A DNA stretch of 64,000 nt, from assembly GCA_029941865.1 (NCBI GenBank), contig JAPYTO010000001.1, positions 1 to 64,000 of the forward strand. The letters are read 5' to 3'. Position 1 is the stretch's first letter; every line of letters begins with the position of its first letter. The position numbers and the translations under genes are program-made. Shown piece by piece: positions 39,595 to 49,863 of the stretch. A model generated the notes under the pieces. The model searched no databases. It saw only the letters and a list, made by a program, of their open reading frames with translations, and had not been told where the DNA came from. The DNA comes from Fuerstiella sp. (GTDB lineage Bacteria; Planctomycetota; Planctomycetia; Planctomycetales; Planctomycetaceae).

Positions 39595-42519
39595 CTATTG
39601 CTTCGGCGATAGACTACGGATGAATGCGACCAGATCAGCCGCTTCCTGAGCTGTCAGGTCGGTCAGTACACCTTCCGGCATCAGCGACGTTCTGCTCTGC
39701 TGCTGCTCCTCGATGTCCAATTTGCGTACGGTAATCATTTTTCCGTCAGCAGTTCGCAGTGTGACGCTCTCGACGGTTTCTGCCTGCTTCAGTCCGGTCA
39801 GTACTTTGCCGTTACTCGTGACGACAATCCACGTGACATATTTGACGTCCACCTTTTCGGACGGCTTCACGATGTGCTGCAGCAGTTCTGCTCGGCGTGG
39901 ATACTTCTTCGCAACGTCAGTCAATGTCGGCCCGACCGACCGGTCAGCGTGAGTCACATCGTGACAGGCTCTGCATCGTGCGTCGCTCGCAAAGAAAATC
40001 AACTTTCCACGACGAGCATCTCCGTCTCGGGAGAGTACCAGCTGAGGATCAAAGGTGCGGCCCAGAGTCCTTTTGCGTTCGGCTTCGGGAATGAAATGAT
40101 CAAACAAGCCCCGAATATTGCTGTTGGCATTCTTCGCGATGGTAATCGCAGCCGACCGATCTTTAGACGTGAGCTGCCCTGCGTGAAGTCGCGTGATCAG
40201 TGCCAGCGAACCTTCGGTGGAGCGTGCAAGCGTGGCCACGGCCGCATCTCGTTGTGCCTGAACTTTGCTGGCAACAAGAAACGCTAACGCCTTCGCTTCC
40301 GCCGAACGGGCAACCAGCGGCGGAGATGTTTCTGCGGATCTTTCATCGGACAAAGAACGGATCCACTCGGCAATCAATGCAACACCTTTGCTGTCGACCA
40401 CCCGTGAGCCGACATACGGCATTCGCGAATAACCCAGCTTCGCCATGCGATACATCAGGACGGATCGGTACGGGTCGCCAGGGGTGACGATCTTCGCGTT
40501 CTGCATGCCAAACGTGCCGATGCCGGTGCCCTTATTCGTATTGAGTCCTTCAAATGACAGCTCACGATTCAGATAGAAGGAAACAATTGCGTTACCCTTT
40601 TTGTGGTGGCAAATGCCGCAATTTGCGTGCAGGTACGAACGAGCTCGATGGTTCAGGTCCTGCTGCTCGTCGTGCGGATCCACCAGTACAGCAGCTTTAT
40701 CGACTGCACCGGGCGTTTTCAGGATGCCGGCCCGTTGCAGAGCAAGGTGATGTGTTGTCGCGTTCCCGCCACTTCCCATCTTCTTCTGCAGCTGGTTCGG
40801 CCTGAAGCCAAGAACGAACTTTGATCCCGCGTTGTGGCAGAGTCGGCATTCGTTGGTGGCGCTGGCGCGCCATGTTCGATTAGAGCCCGACGCAGCCCCA
40901 CCGTCATCCGGCCAGCTGACAGACTTGTTGGCGCCGATGGATGTCACCAACTGTGCATCCGTGCCATCGTCGCGCCAAAGATAACTGTAGGGATTCCAGA
41001 CGCCGTTGTCGTAGTGCAACACCTGGGTTTCGAGCGGCGTTGGTGGCATTGAGGGAATGACCAGGTGCTTGACCAGCACCGTTCCGTCGGGGTATGCGGG
41101 ATTGCGGCTGTCGACGTCGCCGCCGATCGATTCGAGGCCGGGCACAGCCACCCAACGTTTCGCCACGGCGCCGTCCTGCCAGCGGGGAACAACCACGTCG
41201 TAGTTCACAACTCCGGCGGCAGGCTTCAGCTCTCTGACGGATTCGAACAGCCCGGTCTCGCTTAGCAATCTCGGAAACTGAGCAGACAAATCTTCGACGT
41301 CGTTGGGCAACAGTTCATAGATGCCCCCCGTGTAGTCGTAATCCAACACGAAAAGTTCTCCGTCGCTGCCTTGAGTGAAATCCACGATGCGAAGATCGGT
41401 GTCTACAATATCGCGGTAAACATAGTCGTCACCGTCCGGCTTCAGGCCCCAGATCGTTCCGGTAATGTAGTCGCCATAAACGAAGAAACCGCTCAGGCCA
41501 CTAAGTTTTCCGCCGCGATAAACCGGGCCGCCGATGACCGAGTTGGCTTCCGAATGATGATGATCTCGCGCGGGCGGAACGATAGGCGTGGGGCCGACTT
41601 TGACTTCTGTGCGAAGATGAGCACGTCCCTCCATCACGGGCCAGCCACAGTTTTGACCGTTCTTCACGTGGTGCACCATCTCCCACGTTTCCCAGCCGTT
41701 GTCGGCCACCAACACTTCGCCCGTCTGTGAATCGATACCAAACTTCCAGGGATTGCGAAGACCGTAGGCGAAAATCTCAGCACGGGCGTCGTCGCTTTCG
41801 ACAAACGGGTTGTCGGCGGGAATCGCGTAATTCAAATCTCCCGCGTTTCGATCGACGTCGATTCGCAGAATTGCTCCCAGTAGATCGGTGACGTCCTGGC
41901 CAGTGGTACGCCCGTCCGGAGGATTCGGCCCGGAACCATCGCCGGTGGAAATATACATCAGTCCGTCTGGTCCAAAGCGAAGACATCCCCCGTTGTGTCC
42001 GCCCGATGGCCATTTGATAAGGACCTGTTCGCTGTCTCCGTTCAGCACCAGTCGGCCAGCGGTGTTTCTGGTGGTGGAGTATCGTGACACGCGCGTATGA
42101 CGCCCGCCTTCCGGATGCACGAGACAAACATACAGGTAACCGTTGTCCGCAAAATCGGGGTGCAATGCTGCGCTGAACAGGTTGACACCGCCACCTGCCA
42201 GCCCGGCAAGTTCTGCAACTCGGTGTTTGTCTGCCGAGTCACTTGATTTCGGGATGGTCAGAATGATGCCGTTCATCTGTGTGACCAGCATCTCGCCGCT
42301 CAAGGGTATCTCCTGAATGCTGGTCGGATGATCAAAACTGTGCCTGGCAAAGACACGGCTGGTCCTGTATTCCGATGGCGGCGTTGGCGTACCCTTCAGT
42401 CGGGAGGTGGTCCACGGCTTTCGCGGCTGGGCCTTCGCGTCAGACCCCGCGGCCACTGTCAGAACGATCAGCAAAGTTGTCAGAAAGAAATCGAGACGTA
42501 TCATGACTGTGCAATTCAC
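39595..42519 (-). CDS. PQQ-dependent sugar dehydrogenase-like (glucose/sorbosone dehydrogenase) with C-terminal cytochrome c domain
   Basis: 'HPDFADNGYLYVCLVHPEGG', 'GLRNPWKFGIDSQTGEVLVADNG'; C-terminal 'CRACHDVTHADRSVGPTL' heme site, also CRLCHN and CGICHH. Confidence 0.88.
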   Translation of the reverse strand: MNCTVMIRLDFFLTTLLIVLTVAAGSDAKAQPRKPWTTSRLKGTPTPPSEYRTSRVFARHSFDHPTSIQEIPLSGEMLVTQMNGIILTIPKSSDSADKHRVAELAGLAGGGVNLFSAALHPDFADNGYLYVCLVHPEGGRHTRVSRYSTTRNTAGRLVLNGDSEQVLIKWPSGGHNGGCLRFGPDGLMYISTGDGSGPNPPDGRTTGQDVTDLLGAILRIDVDRNAGDLNYAIPADNPFVESDDARAEIFAYGLRNPWKFGIDSQTGEVLVADNGWETWEMVHHVKNGQNCGWPVMEGRAHLRTEVKVGPTPIVPPARDHHHSEANSVIGGPVYRGGKLSGLSGFFVYGDYITGTIWGLKPDGDDYVYRDIVDTDLRIVDFTQGSDGELFVLDYDYTGGIYELLPNDVEDLSAQFPRLLSETGLFESVRELKPAAGVVNYDVVVPRWQDGAVAKRWVAVPGLESIGGDVDSRNPAYPDGTVLVKHLVIPSMPPTPLETQVLHYDNGVWNPYSYLWRDDGTDAQLVTSIGANKSVSWPDDGGAASGSNRTWRASATNECRLCHNAGSKFVLGFRPNQLQKKMGSGGNATTHHLALQRAGILKTPGAVDKAAVLVDPHDEQQDLNHRARSYLHANCGICHHKKGNAIVSFYLNRELSFEGLNTNKGTGIGTFGMQNAKIVTPGDPYRSVLMYRMAKLGYSRMPYVGSRVVDSKGVALIAEWIRSLSDERSAETSPPLVARSAEAKALAFLVASKVQAQRDAAVATLARSTEGSLALITRLHAGQLTSKDRSAAITIAKNANSNIRGLFDHFIPEAERKRTLGRTFDPQLVLSRDGDARRGKLIFFASDARCRACHDVTHADRSVGPTLTDVAKKYPRRAELLQHIVKPSEKVDVKYVTWIVVTSNGKVLTGLKQAETVESVTLRTADGKMITVRKLDIEEQQQSRTSLMPEGVLTDLTAQEAADLVAFIRSLSPKQ

Positions 42520-43061
42520 TGTGGAAGTCAGAACCCGGACGCCAACGTCAGCATTGCACGATCTAAGCCAGGATAATTCAAGCGACGTGCTAATTCTCGG
42601 CAGTAGACGACCAGAACTGCTGGTGAGTACTCATGAGGCTTTGCCGTTTTTTTGATACAAGCACGCAGCGCAAGCAAGAGTGTTTCACGGGTGTACAAGA
42701 CCCACTCGCTGGCGCTTCGAGCTAGTATTGCGCCCCTTCCTCATGCCACAGGTTCTGCTGGTGGTTCTGATTGTCTGTGATTCACGACGGGGTGTCGTAC
42801 TTCAATCAGACTTGCGTGTCCGGAGTGACTCCGTCACCGCCGCCAGTTCATCCGCACCAGATCCCGGTCCGCTTAGAGGCAGTGGCGAAAACACTTTCCT
42901 GACTGAGAAAATGTTGCTCCGGGGACCGCGAGTGTACACACCCATGAGAAATGTGCGTTAGACTCCGTATGGCCTGGCTGTAACGGCGGGCGCTCTGCAG
43001 GTCGCGCCGAAATCGGCTCGCAGATCCCGACACGTGTCATGAACACGCTCTGTCTGATGAG

Positions 43062-44306
43062 ATGTTCGAAGTTGGAAAAGACTCCTCTATCAATTCTCTA
43101 TACGCCGTGAATTCTTCAACATCACCGATATCGCACTCTGCCGAAAATGCGGACCCTGACGTGCCCGAGCATCGCGAACGCTGTTACGTTTGTTACCGAC
43201 CCAGGACAGCCTGTTTTTGCGACGTGATCCCATCGATCAATAATCGCACGCACATCCTGATTCTGCAGCATGTCAAAGAACGATTCCACGCCTTCAACAC
43301 GGCTCGGATCGTGAAGCAGGCGCTACAGAACAGCGAACTGCGTGTTAACCAGACAGCAAACCTGGCCGCTGCCACGCTGCCACTTCATGAATCGACCGGC
43401 GTACTGTATCCCGGACCGGACGCGAAATTGTTGTCGGACCTTTCGGTCGACGACAGGCCCACTCAACTGATCATTCTGGACGGCACCTGGCACCATGCCA
43501 AAACATTGATGCGAGACATCCCTGCCCTGCACCGGCTGCCTCGTTATTGCCTCGATCCCATTGCGCCCAGCACTTATCGGATTCGCAAAGAACCCACCGA
43601 GTCTGCCTTGTCGACCCTCGAAGCGACCGTGGATGCATTGCGAGTTCTGGAGCCAGAGACCGAGGGGATCGGGCAACTGCTGGGAGCCTTTGAACGGATG
43701 ATTGACGATCAGGTCAAACACCCCAGGCAGATCGGACGACTGCGCCGAGCGACAGGACCACCGCGCCCGACCGTCAATATTCCGTCCGCGCTGATCCACG
43801 ACATTGACAACGTTGTCGTGGCGTACGGTGAAGCTTCTTTCGGGGCAAAAGGGAAACATCGGGCAGATCAATCCCCGGTGTATTGGGTCGCTCAGCGGTT
43901 GGGTACGGGCGAATCATTTGAATGTGCGATTAAGCCGGTGGAACCCTTTGGCATCGGTTTCCTGCAATATCTTCGGCTGAACGAAAAAGACTTTCAGCAG
44001 GCATTGTCTGTCGACGCCTTTCGCCACGCGTGGCAGGACTTCATCAAGCCCACAGACACGCTTTGTGTTTATAATGAAAGCACGGGACGACTGCTTGGTC
44101 ATGTTGGCGCAAGTCCAGTCCCGTCGGTAACGCTAAAGTCGGTCAATGTGCATCCGGGCAGTCGAAAGCTGCACAATGTGATCTCGTCACTCAATCTGAA
44201 ACCGCCGACGGTCCCTCAAAAAGGCCGCGCCGGTGCGCGTCTGGCGAACGCGATTGCATTTGCCCGGTATCTGCACCAGCATTCCCTGGCAGCGAGCTCG
44301 CGGTAG
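43062..44306 (+). CDS. DTW domain protein (tRNA aminocarboxypropyltransferase family) with extra C-terminal domain
   Basis: 'CYVCYRPRTACFCDVIPSINNRTHILILQH' and 'IILDGTWHHAKTL' DTW signature; about 170 aa C-terminal extension 'DIDNVVVAYGEASFGAKGKH...'. Confidence 0.85.
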   Translation: MFEVGKDSSINSLYAVNSSTSPISHSAENADPDVPEHRERCYVCYRPRTACFCDVIPSINNRTHILILQHVKERFHAFNTARIVKQALQNSELRVNQTANLAAATLPLHESTGVLYPGPDAKLLSDLSVDDRPTQLIILDGTWHHAKTLMRDIPALHRLPRYCLDPIAPSTYRIRKEPTESALSTLEATVDALRVLEPETEGIGQLLGAFERMIDDQVKHPRQIGRLRRATGPPRPTVNIPSALIHDIDNVVVAYGEASFGAKGKHRADQSPVYWVAQRLGTGESFECAIKPVEPFGIGFLQYLRLNEKDFQQALSVDAFRHAWQDFIKPTDTLCVYNESTGRLLGHVGASPVPSVTLKSVNVHPGSRKLHNVISSLNLKPPTVPQKGRAGARLANAIAFARYLHQHSLAASSR

Positions 44307-44364
44307 TCAGTTTTTTCCGACCAGAACGCGTTCTCCGCATGCACATCCGAACGGATTCCACATT

Positions 44365-44467
44365 AGAGAAATTTACTTTTTGTCGTGAACGATGCTGGCT
44401 CGCGGGAGTAACGAAACTGCTGTTAAAAAGCGTTCTTCGCGGCCACAAGTCAGCGTGAAACGCTGTA
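44365..44467. repeat. Dispersed intergenic repeat, copy B (partner at 9293-9395)
   Basis: Gap-free 103-nt alignment with copy A. Confidence 0.7.
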
Positions 44468-44519
44468 GAATGGATTCTGTTGAAACGCTGCTGCAGTAAA
44501 TCCTTCCTCCGCTTCCACG

Positions 44520-46688
44520 ATGGCCACTATGAAACGCTCAGTCTCCTGCCCTGCCCTGTTAGTTCTTTCCCTTGCCCTGCACACGGCTGCGGCTGAAGAT
44601 TCCTTTCCGCTGAAGGCGAAGCGGATCCTGTTACTCGGTGATTCGATTACCAACTCCGGCTATTACGTCGCGGACATCGAAACACAGTTGCGTATCCAGG
44701 GCGTCAATCCGATGCCGGAGATCGTCAACATCGGGCTACCGAGCGAAACCTGTAGCGGGCTGTCTGAACCGGATCATCCGTTTCCTCGACCGGACGTACA
44801 CGAACGTCTGGATCGGGCATTGGCAAAAGTTAAGCCGGATGTTGTTGTTGCCTGCTACGGAATGAATGACGGAATCTACTATCCGTTCAGTGCAGACCGC
44901 TTCAAAGCCTATCAGGCCGGAATCAATAAGCTTGTCGACAAGGTGCACGCCGCTGGTGCAAAGATCGTGCTGGTGACGCCGCCTCCGTTCGATCCGACAC
45001 CGCTGCAGAACAAGGAAGGTAAATTGCTGCCCGCCGGATCCGAGAAGTTTGCGTGGTTTGCCATCTATGAAAACTACGACAAGGTATTGCAGCGCTACGG
45101 CAAATGGATTCTGGAACAAGGGGACAAGGCAGAGATGGTCATCGACGTACACGCGCCGGTGACAGAGTTTCTGGCTGAGCAGCGCAGGACAAATCCGAAG
45201 TTTCATGTGGCGGCGGACGGTGTTCATATGAATGAGGCAGGCCATCACATCATGGCGGCAGCGATCCTGAAGGCCTGGGGCGTGGCATCGTGGGAGGAAC
45301 CTGCGGCCGAACTGCAGCAATTGATGAAGCAGAAAGAGAAGGTACTGCACGATTCCTGGTTGTCCTACGTCGGCCACAAGCGGCCGGGAGTGAAAGACGG
45401 ACTGCCGCTGAACGAAGCGACGGCTAAGGCGAATGAGCTGAACACAAAGATTGAGCCGCTGATTAAGGCAGCGCGCCAGCCAACCACTTCGAAGCGACCG
45501 GCAACCGGAGGCACGGTGCACCAGATTCATTACCCTGCCAGTGTGCACGATGGTGAACTGCGGCTGTACGTCGACTACTACCTCTGGATTCCAACCGGTG
45601 TGGACAAACTTCGGGGCATCATCGTACATCAGCACGGTTGCGGCCCGGGAGCATCGATCGGCGGCCAAACCGCCGCCGACGATCTGCACTGGCAGGCCCT
45701 GGCGAAGAATCAAAGTTGCGGGCTGATGGGTTCGTCGTATGAACCTCGCAAGGGGGTCAACTGTCGACTGTGGTGTGATGCTCGCGATGGTTCCGAGCAG
45801 CGTTTTCTGCAGGCGATTGACCATTTTTCGATGGCGACCGGGCGGCAGGAATTGAAGACGGCGCCATGGTGTCTGTGGGGACATTCGGGAGGTGCGTTCT
45901 GGGCATCGCTGATGCAGACGATGCATCCGGACCGCATCGTTGCCATCTGGCTGCAGTCCGGAACGGCCTTTGGATACTGGAAGAATGGTCAGATCGAAAC
46001 GCCGGACATTCCTGCAGCAGCGTTCGGTGTTCCTGTCATGGGCAATCCCGGACTGAAGGAGAAAGACCACGAACGCTTCCGCGTCGCGTACGACGGTACG
46101 AATGCCATGCGAAATGAGTATCTTTCCGCGGGCGCAGCATTCTTCGAATTCGCCCCCGACCCCAGGACGGCACATGAATGTGGTGATTCACGTTATCTGT
46201 CCATTCCGTTCTTCGATTTCTGGCTGACTCACCGGCTGGCTGACGATGGCTCGTGCAAGCTGAAGCCTGTCGACGACGCAGTGCTGGCGGCATGGAAACG
46301 GGATGTCGCTCCTCAGCTGGACGAATTCATCAGGACCGGTGCCGTCAACGACACAACTCCTCCGGATGCGCCCGGAAAGGTCACAGCCAGACGTCTTGAG
46401 AACGGCAGCGTGCAACTCACGTGGACAGCCGAGGCCGACTTCGAAAGCGGGATTCGCAGCTTTTCAATCGAACGCGAAGGACGGCGGGTTGCTCAGATTC
46501 CGGAGAATCCCGTCGGCCGCTTCGGGCGGGCCCTGTTTCAGTCAATGTCTTACCACGACACGCCCGAGCAGCCGTTGCTGAAAATGGAGTATGTCGACAG
46601 GGACGCTCCGTCCGATCGGCTGCCGAAGTACGGTGTACGTACAATTAACAGCGTTGAATTGATTTCGGATGCAACTGTTTCCAAATAG
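44520..46688 (+). CDS. SGNH/GDSL hydrolase domain fused to an alpha/beta-hydrolase domain
   Basis: 'RILLLGDSITNSGYYVADIE', 'DVVVACYGMNDGIY', 'VAADGVHMNEAGH'; later 'GIIVHQHGCGPG...LWGHSGGAFWASLM'. Confidence 0.85.
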   Translation: MATMKRSVSCPALLVLSLALHTAAAEDSFPLKAKRILLLGDSITNSGYYVADIETQLRIQGVNPMPEIVNIGLPSETCSGLSEPDHPFPRPDVHERLDRALAKVKPDVVVACYGMNDGIYYPFSADRFKAYQAGINKLVDKVHAAGAKIVLVTPPPFDPTPLQNKEGKLLPAGSEKFAWFAIYENYDKVLQRYGKWILEQGDKAEMVIDVHAPVTEFLAEQRRTNPKFHVAADGVHMNEAGHHIMAAAILKAWGVASWEEPAAELQQLMKQKEKVLHDSWLSYVGHKRPGVKDGLPLNEATAKANELNTKIEPLIKAARQPTTSKRPATGGTVHQIHYPASVHDGELRLYVDYYLWIPTGVDKLRGIIVHQHGCGPGASIGGQTAADDLHWQALAKNQSCGLMGSSYEPRKGVNCRLWCDARDGSEQRFLQAIDHFSMATGRQELKTAPWCLWGHSGGAFWASLMQTMHPDRIVAIWLQSGTAFGYWKNGQIETPDIPAAAFGVPVMGNPGLKEKDHERFRVAYDGTNAMRNEYLSAGAAFFEFAPDPRTAHECGDSRYLSIPFFDFWLTHRLADDGSCKLKPVDDAVLAAWKRDVAPQLDEFIRTGAVNDTTPPDAPGKVTARRLENGSVQLTWTAEADFESGIRSFSIEREGRRVAQIPENPVGRFGRALFQSMSYHDTPEQPLLKMEYVDRDAPSDRLPKYGVRTINSVELISDATVSK

Positions 46689-49600
46689 TGTTCGCGTTCT
46701 TTGCTTCCATGCCTTTCTGGCGTCTGTTGCCGGCGCAGATGAAGCACAGCTTGATTTTGCGCGCGATGTGGCTCCGATCTTTCAGTCCCATTGTCTGCGC
46801 TGCCATACAAATAGCGACGCCAAAGGTGACTTGTCGCTGCAGACGTCGCGCGGGCTTCGTGACAATGAATACGTAATTCCGGGTAAACCTGCGGAAAGTC
46901 ATCTGCTGGATCTCGTGACTTCACAGGGAAACAAAACACCTGCCATGCCGAAGGAAGGCACACCGTTATCCGACAGGCAGGTGGAGACGTTGCGACGCTG
47001 GATTCAGTCAGGAGCGAACTGGCCCGCGGCCGTCGTTTTGCAGCAACAGTCCAAAGCGGACGCATCGTGGTGGTCGCTGCAACCCTTGCGATCTGTGAAA
47101 GTGCCGGAAGCAGCGACATTCACGGGAGAACATGCGGCCACGTCTGACCACCCCATCGACCGGTTTATTCGAGCGAAACTCGCGGAGAACAATCTCTCAC
47201 CATCGGCGCGGGCTGATCGTCGCACTCTTATTCGCAGGCTGTACTTTGACCTGCTCGGCTTGCCGCCTGAACCGGAGATCGTCGCAGACTTTGTGACGGA
47301 CACTAATCCCCGGTCATACGAAGACCTGGTTAATGAACTGCTGCGGTCACAACATCTGGGTGAACGCTGGACGCAACACTGGCTGGATATCGCCCATTAC
47401 GCGGACACGCACGGTTTTGAACGAGACAAGCTTCGTGACAACGCGTGGCGGTATCGCGATTACGTGATTCGGTCGTTCAACGATGACAAGCCTTACGATC
47501 AGTTTCTGCGAGAACAGATTGCCGGCGACGTGCTTGCTCCGAACAACGACGAATCTGTGATCGCAACCGGATTTCTGGCTGCCGGACCGTGGGACTTTGT
47601 CGGCCAGGTGGAAACGAAGAGCCCCCTGTTGCGCCGAGCGTCCAGAGCTCTCGACCTCGACGACATGGTGACGCAGGTGATGACCGCCACAACGGCGATG
47701 ACCGTCAACTGTGCTCGGTGTCACGACCATAAACTCGACCCAATCACGCAGCGAGAATATTACCAGCTGACTGCGGTCTTTGCGGGTCTGCAACGCAGCG
47801 ATCGCGATCTGGGAAAGAACGCTCGCCTGAAATACGAAACAAAACTCGCACAGCTGGAATCAGAGATCAACGACGTGTCGATGGTGATCGGCCGACTGGA
47901 AGGGCACGCGATTGACCTGGCAGACGTTGTCGGCGGCGGTACGGGCTTCGGGACAGGTCGCAAAGGAGTGGGACTTGATGCCCGCACGGGAAAGACTCAG
48001 GACCGACCGTTTGGAGATCTCGGCAACGTTAAACCGGGCAATTATGCAAAGGTCGATCACTTATACATTGATGGCGTGTTTGTCCCGGCGAACACTGAAA
48101 CACAGATCAGTTCGACCGGATTGATGGCGACGGGACTGCCAACAAACCGCGGTGAAGCATGGGACATGATTCGCAACGGTCCTGTGTCGAGTCAGTTTTC
48201 CACAAAGCTTGGCACGGTGGACTACAACACCGCCGGCCATTCGATGATTGGACTGCACGCCAACGCGGGAATCACATTTGATCTCGTCGCTATCCGCCGG
48301 GCCATTACCGGCAACGATGCCGAAACAAAGTCGGACAAAGTGAAAGCTGCCACGCTGGGGTTCACAGCGGTCGCGGGTTATGGCGGAAGACCGGAAGAGC
48401 CGAGTGCTGAGTTTCATGTTTTTCTGGACGGGACACTTCGGCAACACGGGAGAATCGGCCGCAATGACGCTGTCCCGATTCAACTCTCAATCCCCTCGTC
48501 CGTTCAGTGGCTGACGTTGATCTCAACGGACGGCGGCAACGGCTATGGACATGACCAGATAAGTTTCGGCGATCCGCACATTCACACGGAGTCTGCGGTA
48601 AAACGTACCACGACGCAGGAACAGCAGCTGGCAGAGCTTCGTCGCGACAGGAAACGCCTTGAACAACAGCTTTCAGAATCTGGTGAGCCACCCGTATTCT
48701 TTGGTGTCGTCTCGGAAACGCCGCCAGCCGTACACGTGCTGGACCGCGGCGATCCGGAATCGTCCGGGGCGGTGGTCAACCCGGGATCGTTGGCATGGAA
48801 CGGAACGCCTGTTGAATTTGGCACGACAGAAACGTCGGATGCACAACGTCGAACTGCGCTGGCCAACTGGATCACCAGTGAAACGAATCCATTGACGGCT
48901 CGAGTGATCGTAAATCGTCTGTGGCACTGGCATTTCGGGCAGGGAATCGTGTCGACGCCGAGTGACTTTGGGTACGGTGGCGGTCGGCCTTCTCATCCCG
49001 AGTTGCTGGACTGGCTGGCGACGGAACTGATCACGCACAACTGGAGTCTAAAACACATTCACAGACTTATTGTAACATCAGAAACGTACCAACAGGAAAG
49101 CGTGGAGCGCGCGGCAGGTCGGCAACCCGTTCCAGATTCAGGCAAACGGCAGGCTGAAGATCTGTCCCGCGAAAACGAAAAACGACCGTCAGAAATTGAC
49201 GACGACAATCGGCTTCTTTGGCGAATGAATCCGCATCGGCTGGAAGGGGAAGCCGTGAGAGATTCCGTTCTGGCCGCAGCCGGTAAACTCAATCAACAAA
49301 TGTTCGGCCCGGGCTATCGGGATTTTGACTACAAGGAAGCGTACGCTCCGATTTATACGTACCAAACCGCAGACTCGCCGGAACTATGGCGACGGAGCAT
49401 CTACAGATTCATTGTCCGCACAACACCGCCACAGTTCATGACGACGCTGGACTGTCCCGATCCGGCAAATCTGACTCCAAAGCGAAACGTCACGACAACT
49501 CCCCTGCAGTCTCTGGCGTTATTCAATAACGAGTTCATGCTGAAGCAAGCCGAGTACTTTGCTGAGCGGCTGCAGGCCGAACATCCAAATGACGTCCCGC

Positions 49601-49749
49601 GGCAGGTGGCGCGCGCCTTTGAACTGGCATTTGCACGGCATGCGACAATCAATGAACTTCAGTACGCTGTACAGCTTGTGCAACGAAATGGGCTGCTGCA
49701 CCTGTGCCGCGCATTGTTTAATGCGAATGAGTTTGTGTATGTGGACTGA
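46669..49749 (+). CDS. DUF1549/DUF1553 protein with N-terminal cytochrome c (PSD1) domain
   Basis: 'DVAPIFQSHCLRCHTNSDAKGDLSL', 'GERWTQHWLDIAHYADTHGFERD', 'NRLWHWHFGQGIV'; overlaps upstream stop. Confidence 0.93.
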   Translation: MQLFPNSVRVLCFHAFLASVAGADEAQLDFARDVAPIFQSHCLRCHTNSDAKGDLSLQTSRGLRDNEYVIPGKPAESHLLDLVTSQGNKTPAMPKEGTPLSDRQVETLRRWIQSGANWPAAVVLQQQSKADASWWSLQPLRSVKVPEAATFTGEHAATSDHPIDRFIRAKLAENNLSPSARADRRTLIRRLYFDLLGLPPEPEIVADFVTDTNPRSYEDLVNELLRSQHLGERWTQHWLDIAHYADTHGFERDKLRDNAWRYRDYVIRSFNDDKPYDQFLREQIAGDVLAPNNDESVIATGFLAAGPWDFVGQVETKSPLLRRASRALDLDDMVTQVMTATTAMTVNCARCHDHKLDPITQREYYQLTAVFAGLQRSDRDLGKNARLKYETKLAQLESEINDVSMVIGRLEGHAIDLADVVGGGTGFGTGRKGVGLDARTGKTQDRPFGDLGNVKPGNYAKVDHLYIDGVFVPANTETQISSTGLMATGLPTNRGEAWDMIRNGPVSSQFSTKLGTVDYNTAGHSMIGLHANAGITFDLVAIRRAITGNDAETKSDKVKAATLGFTAVAGYGGRPEEPSAEFHVFLDGTLRQHGRIGRNDAVPIQLSIPSSVQWLTLISTDGGNGYGHDQISFGDPHIHTESAVKRTTTQEQQLAELRRDRKRLEQQLSESGEPPVFFGVVSETPPAVHVLDRGDPESSGAVVNPGSLAWNGTPVEFGTTETSDAQRRTALANWITSETNPLTARVIVNRLWHWHFGQGIVSTPSDFGYGGGRPSHPELLDWLATELITHNWSLKHIHRLIVTSETYQQESVERAAGRQPVPDSGKRQAEDLSRENEKRPSEIDDDNRLLWRMNPHRLEGEAVRDSVLAAAGKLNQQMFGPGYRDFDYKEAYAPIYTYQTADSPELWRRSIYRFIVRTTPPQFMTTLDCPDPANLTPKRNVTTTPLQSLALFNNEFMLKQAEYFAERLQAEHPNDVPRQVARAFELAFARHATINELQYAVQLVQRNGLLHLCRALFNANEFVYVD

Positions 49750-49863
49750 CTTTACGGACGTTGTCGCCGACCGCAGTTTCGTTCTGCTACGTTGCCCAGT
49801 GCGATTCTGTTGCGGGCATTCCTTTGTGAGCATTCAGGTTTCTGAAGACATGGTGACTTCGCT

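Noticed and set aside
42640-43040. Possible tRNA or ncRNA in the gap before the DTW gene
   Set aside because: Contains partial palindromes (e.g. cactcgctggcgcttcgagctagt) but no cloverleaf could be drawn by eye; needs tRNAscan-SE/Infernal.
44736-46175. 479-aa minus-strand ORF antisense to the GDSL/alpha-beta hydrolase gene
   Set aside because: Composition (His/Arg/Leu-rich, no domain) is typical of a shadow ORF from GC-rich codon bias; the sense strand encodes clear domains.
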